Origin: Longicatena caecimuris
Lineage (GTDB): Bacteria; Bacillota_I; Bacilli_A; Erysipelotrichales; Erysipelotrichaceae
DNA: 64,000 nucleotides
Assembly: GCF_004341945.1 (NCBI RefSeq)
Contig: NZ_SMBP01000004.1
Location: 62,001-126,000, forward strand
Direction of reading: 5' to 3'
The notes beneath the pieces are model-generated. The model ran no database searches and had not been told where the DNA came from. It saw only the letters and a list, made by a program, of their open reading frames with translations. A program made the position numbers and the translations under genes. Within the stretch, counting starts at the first letter, position 1; each line of letters opens with the position of its first letter. Below, piece by piece: positions 62,745 through 64,000 of the stretch.

Positions 62745-63470
62745 ATGAAAAACATGTTGAAATTAATGAATATGACTTGCCGCTCAGCAATCTCACAAAT
62801 TATCCTTTTATTTCTTTGTGTGCTATTGGCAGAAGGAACATGGCTGTTTCTGCAATTAAAAAATATAGAACTCTTATACTATCATGATATGGGAATAAAC
62901 ATCATGATAATCCTCATAGGGTTTATCCTATTATTATGGATACAGGTAAAGCGATTCACCCATTTTGCCAAAAGTGGCGGACTTACCCGCATACAGGTAT
63001 TGCCGGTATCGAAACGTTCTTTTATCTTTGGCGAAGTACTCTTCAATTATGCGAGTGTCTTATTGCTGGCAAGTGTCCCTTTTCTTGTATGGTTTATGAT
63101 GATTGCCCTTCAACCGTTTCACTTTCCTTTTATGAATAATCTATATGCGTATGCAACTTTGCTCATCTCCATTACTGATTGGATGCCAATCAATGCTATT
63201 GAATGTGGTTGTCTGTTGCTTATTTTATTAGGTATTGCCTATATCATGGTCGCTTTCTCTTTTACGGCAATTGATTTAGACCGCCGTATAAGCCTAATTA
63301 TGGTGCTGCTCATAACCTTTGTCATCATCCTTTTTCTGAATATGATTTTGTTTTCTTCTTCTCTGATGTTACCTTACCGCTATGAAATTTTTGCCGGAGA
63401 AGCTTTGCTGCTTATTCTATTATTGCATCGAAAGTTGGAACATGCATTCGTCAGGAGGAAATCCATATGA
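62745..63470 (+). CDS. ABC-2-like membrane protein in the GntR operon
   Basis: The 241-residue protein has six hydrophobic segments (about 18-33, 48-66, 95-125, 140-160, 165-185 and 190-235). It carries the motif RIQVLPVSKRSFIFGE, typical of the first cytoplasmic loop of ABC-2 permeases. In YtrA-controlled operons an ATPase normally follows; none is in view. AAGGAG precedes the ATG. It overlaps the next gene by 4 bp (ATGA). Confidence 0.75.
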   Translation: MKNMLKLMNMTCRSAISQIILLFLCVLLAEGTWLFLQLKNIELLYYHDMGINIMIILIGFILLLWIQVKRFTHFAKSGGLTRIQVLPVSKRSFIFGEVLFNYASVLLLASVPFLVWFMMIALQPFHFPFMNNLYAYATLLISITDWMPINAIECGCLLLILLGIAYIMVAFSFTAIDLDRRISLIMVLLITFVIILFLNMILFSSSLMLPYRYEIFAGEALLLILLLHRKLEHAFVRRKSI

Positions 63471-64000
63471 AAAAAATTATACTATATCTTACAACATCAA
63501 CAGTATTGCTGTTGACATGCCTTGGTTATCATGTCAATCAATTATTTCCTAAAGATATTCCATTTGATAATAGTGATAAAGCAAGATCCGCCTTAGCGGG
63601 GATGACGATCGAAACAACATTCGGCATGCAAGATTCGGGCAGAACCCTATATCTCGATCTTAAAGATGGAGAGATCACCCAAAGATATACTCGTCAAAGT
63701 ACACAAGAAAAGCAAAAAGATTATGAAATTTCTATGGAACGTATTTTTGAAATGGATGAACAGACAAAAAAGGCCATAGGAAAACCAAAGAATCTAAGTG
63801 AAGAGGGACATGAGATAAAAAGAGTTATACCACAGGCTGATGCGGCTTATGTGTTCTATAGTTCAAATAATATAAAAATACCTACACAGCATGTAAAATC
63901 CAATGAGCACTATCAATTACAGGAAACACTTTATGATATAAAGGAACAAACGGATGATACTTCTTATATCACGTTAGAACAATTGGATACGGATGTAAAT
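63467..64000 (+). CDS. Putative membrane-anchored extracellular protein (partial)
   Basis: 178 codons are visible before the window ends. The start is a signal/anchor helix (MKKIILYLTTSTVLLLTCLG), then a polar extracellular region. AGGAGG stands 8 nt before the ATG, and translation is coupled to the permease-like gene. I do not recognise the family. Confidence 0.7.
   Translation, partial: MKKIILYLTTSTVLLLTCLGYHVNQLFPKDIPFDNSDKARSALAGMTIETTFGMQDSGRTLYLDLKDGEITQRYTRQSTQEKQKDYEISMERIFEMDEQTKKAIGKPKNLSEEGHEIKRVIPQADAAYVFYSSNNIKIPTQHVKSNEHYQLQETLYDIKEQTDDTSYITLEQLDTDVN

Noticed and set aside
1-64000. tRNA, rRNA or CRISPR arrays
   Set aside because: No cloverleaf with TTCRA arm, no rRNA-like stretch and no regularly spaced identical repeats were seen.

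Overview
The window reads as the origin region of a low-GC, spore-forming member of the Bacillota. Ancestral genes look roughly one-third G+C by eye. Spore-former evidence is direct: a cotJA-cotJB-cotJC coat operon, and spoVT preceded by a promoter that fits the forespore sigma-G consensus. The divergent dnaA / rpmH-rnpA-yidC-jag layout with dense DnaA boxes marks oriC. An Erysipelotrichia-type host is my inference from gene content and style; it is not proven by anything here.

Layout. 1-4 kb: dnaA (truncated by the window edge), oriC, rpmH-rnpA-yidC-jag. 4-13 kb: a TPR/GGDEF signalling protein, pth, mfd, a lipoprotein, metK. 13-18 kb: a complete Bce-type module (response regulator, histidine kinase, ABC ATPase, FtsX-like permease). 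18.36-24.76 kb: a 6.4-kb element inserted into cotJC, carrying a large serine recombinase, a small upstream ORF, a double-HTH GntR regulator, a ruined response-regulator gene and a chemotaxis receptor. 24.7-27 kb: cotJ genes, a small Xre regulator, spoVT, rqcP. 27.6-33.6 kb: a second two-component system, a HAD phosphatase, glmU-prs and a DUF1622 protein. 33.9-39.9 kb: an unknown protein, a polysaccharide deacetylase, an LCP ligase, mnmE, tatD. 40-44 kb: Xre-membrane, DtxR-like and ArsC/Spx-like genes, then a PadR-controlled run of three paralogous membrane proteins. 44.4-52.2 kb: purine operon purE-purL-purM-purN-purH behind an atypical purine riboswitch. 52.5-57 kb: a second small Xre regulator, a nitroreductase, and a three-gene ion-channel operon (pentameric ligand-gated-channel-like protein, voltage-gated K+ channel, ECF-S-like protein) divergent from an aquaporin. 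57-64 kb: two unknown envelope proteins, a CBS/DHH pyrophosphatase, a DUF885 lipoprotein, and a GntR-controlled membrane operon that runs off the window.

The most notable points are three. (1) The recombinase element splits cotJC at an 8-bp direct repeat so precisely that excision would restore a 198-residue CotJC, as in sporulation-excised intervening elements such as skin. (2) A pLGIC-like channel and a Kv-type K+ channel share one operon next to an aquaporin, and a sequence motif is shared by both promoter regions. (3) Two paralogous Xre regulators 26 kb apart each have a TAAC-N8-GTTA operator, and a third copy lies upstream of a small ORF and a two-component system.

Limits: no similarity search or folding program was run. 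Product names rest on motifs read by eye, and operators and RNA structures come from visible symmetry.
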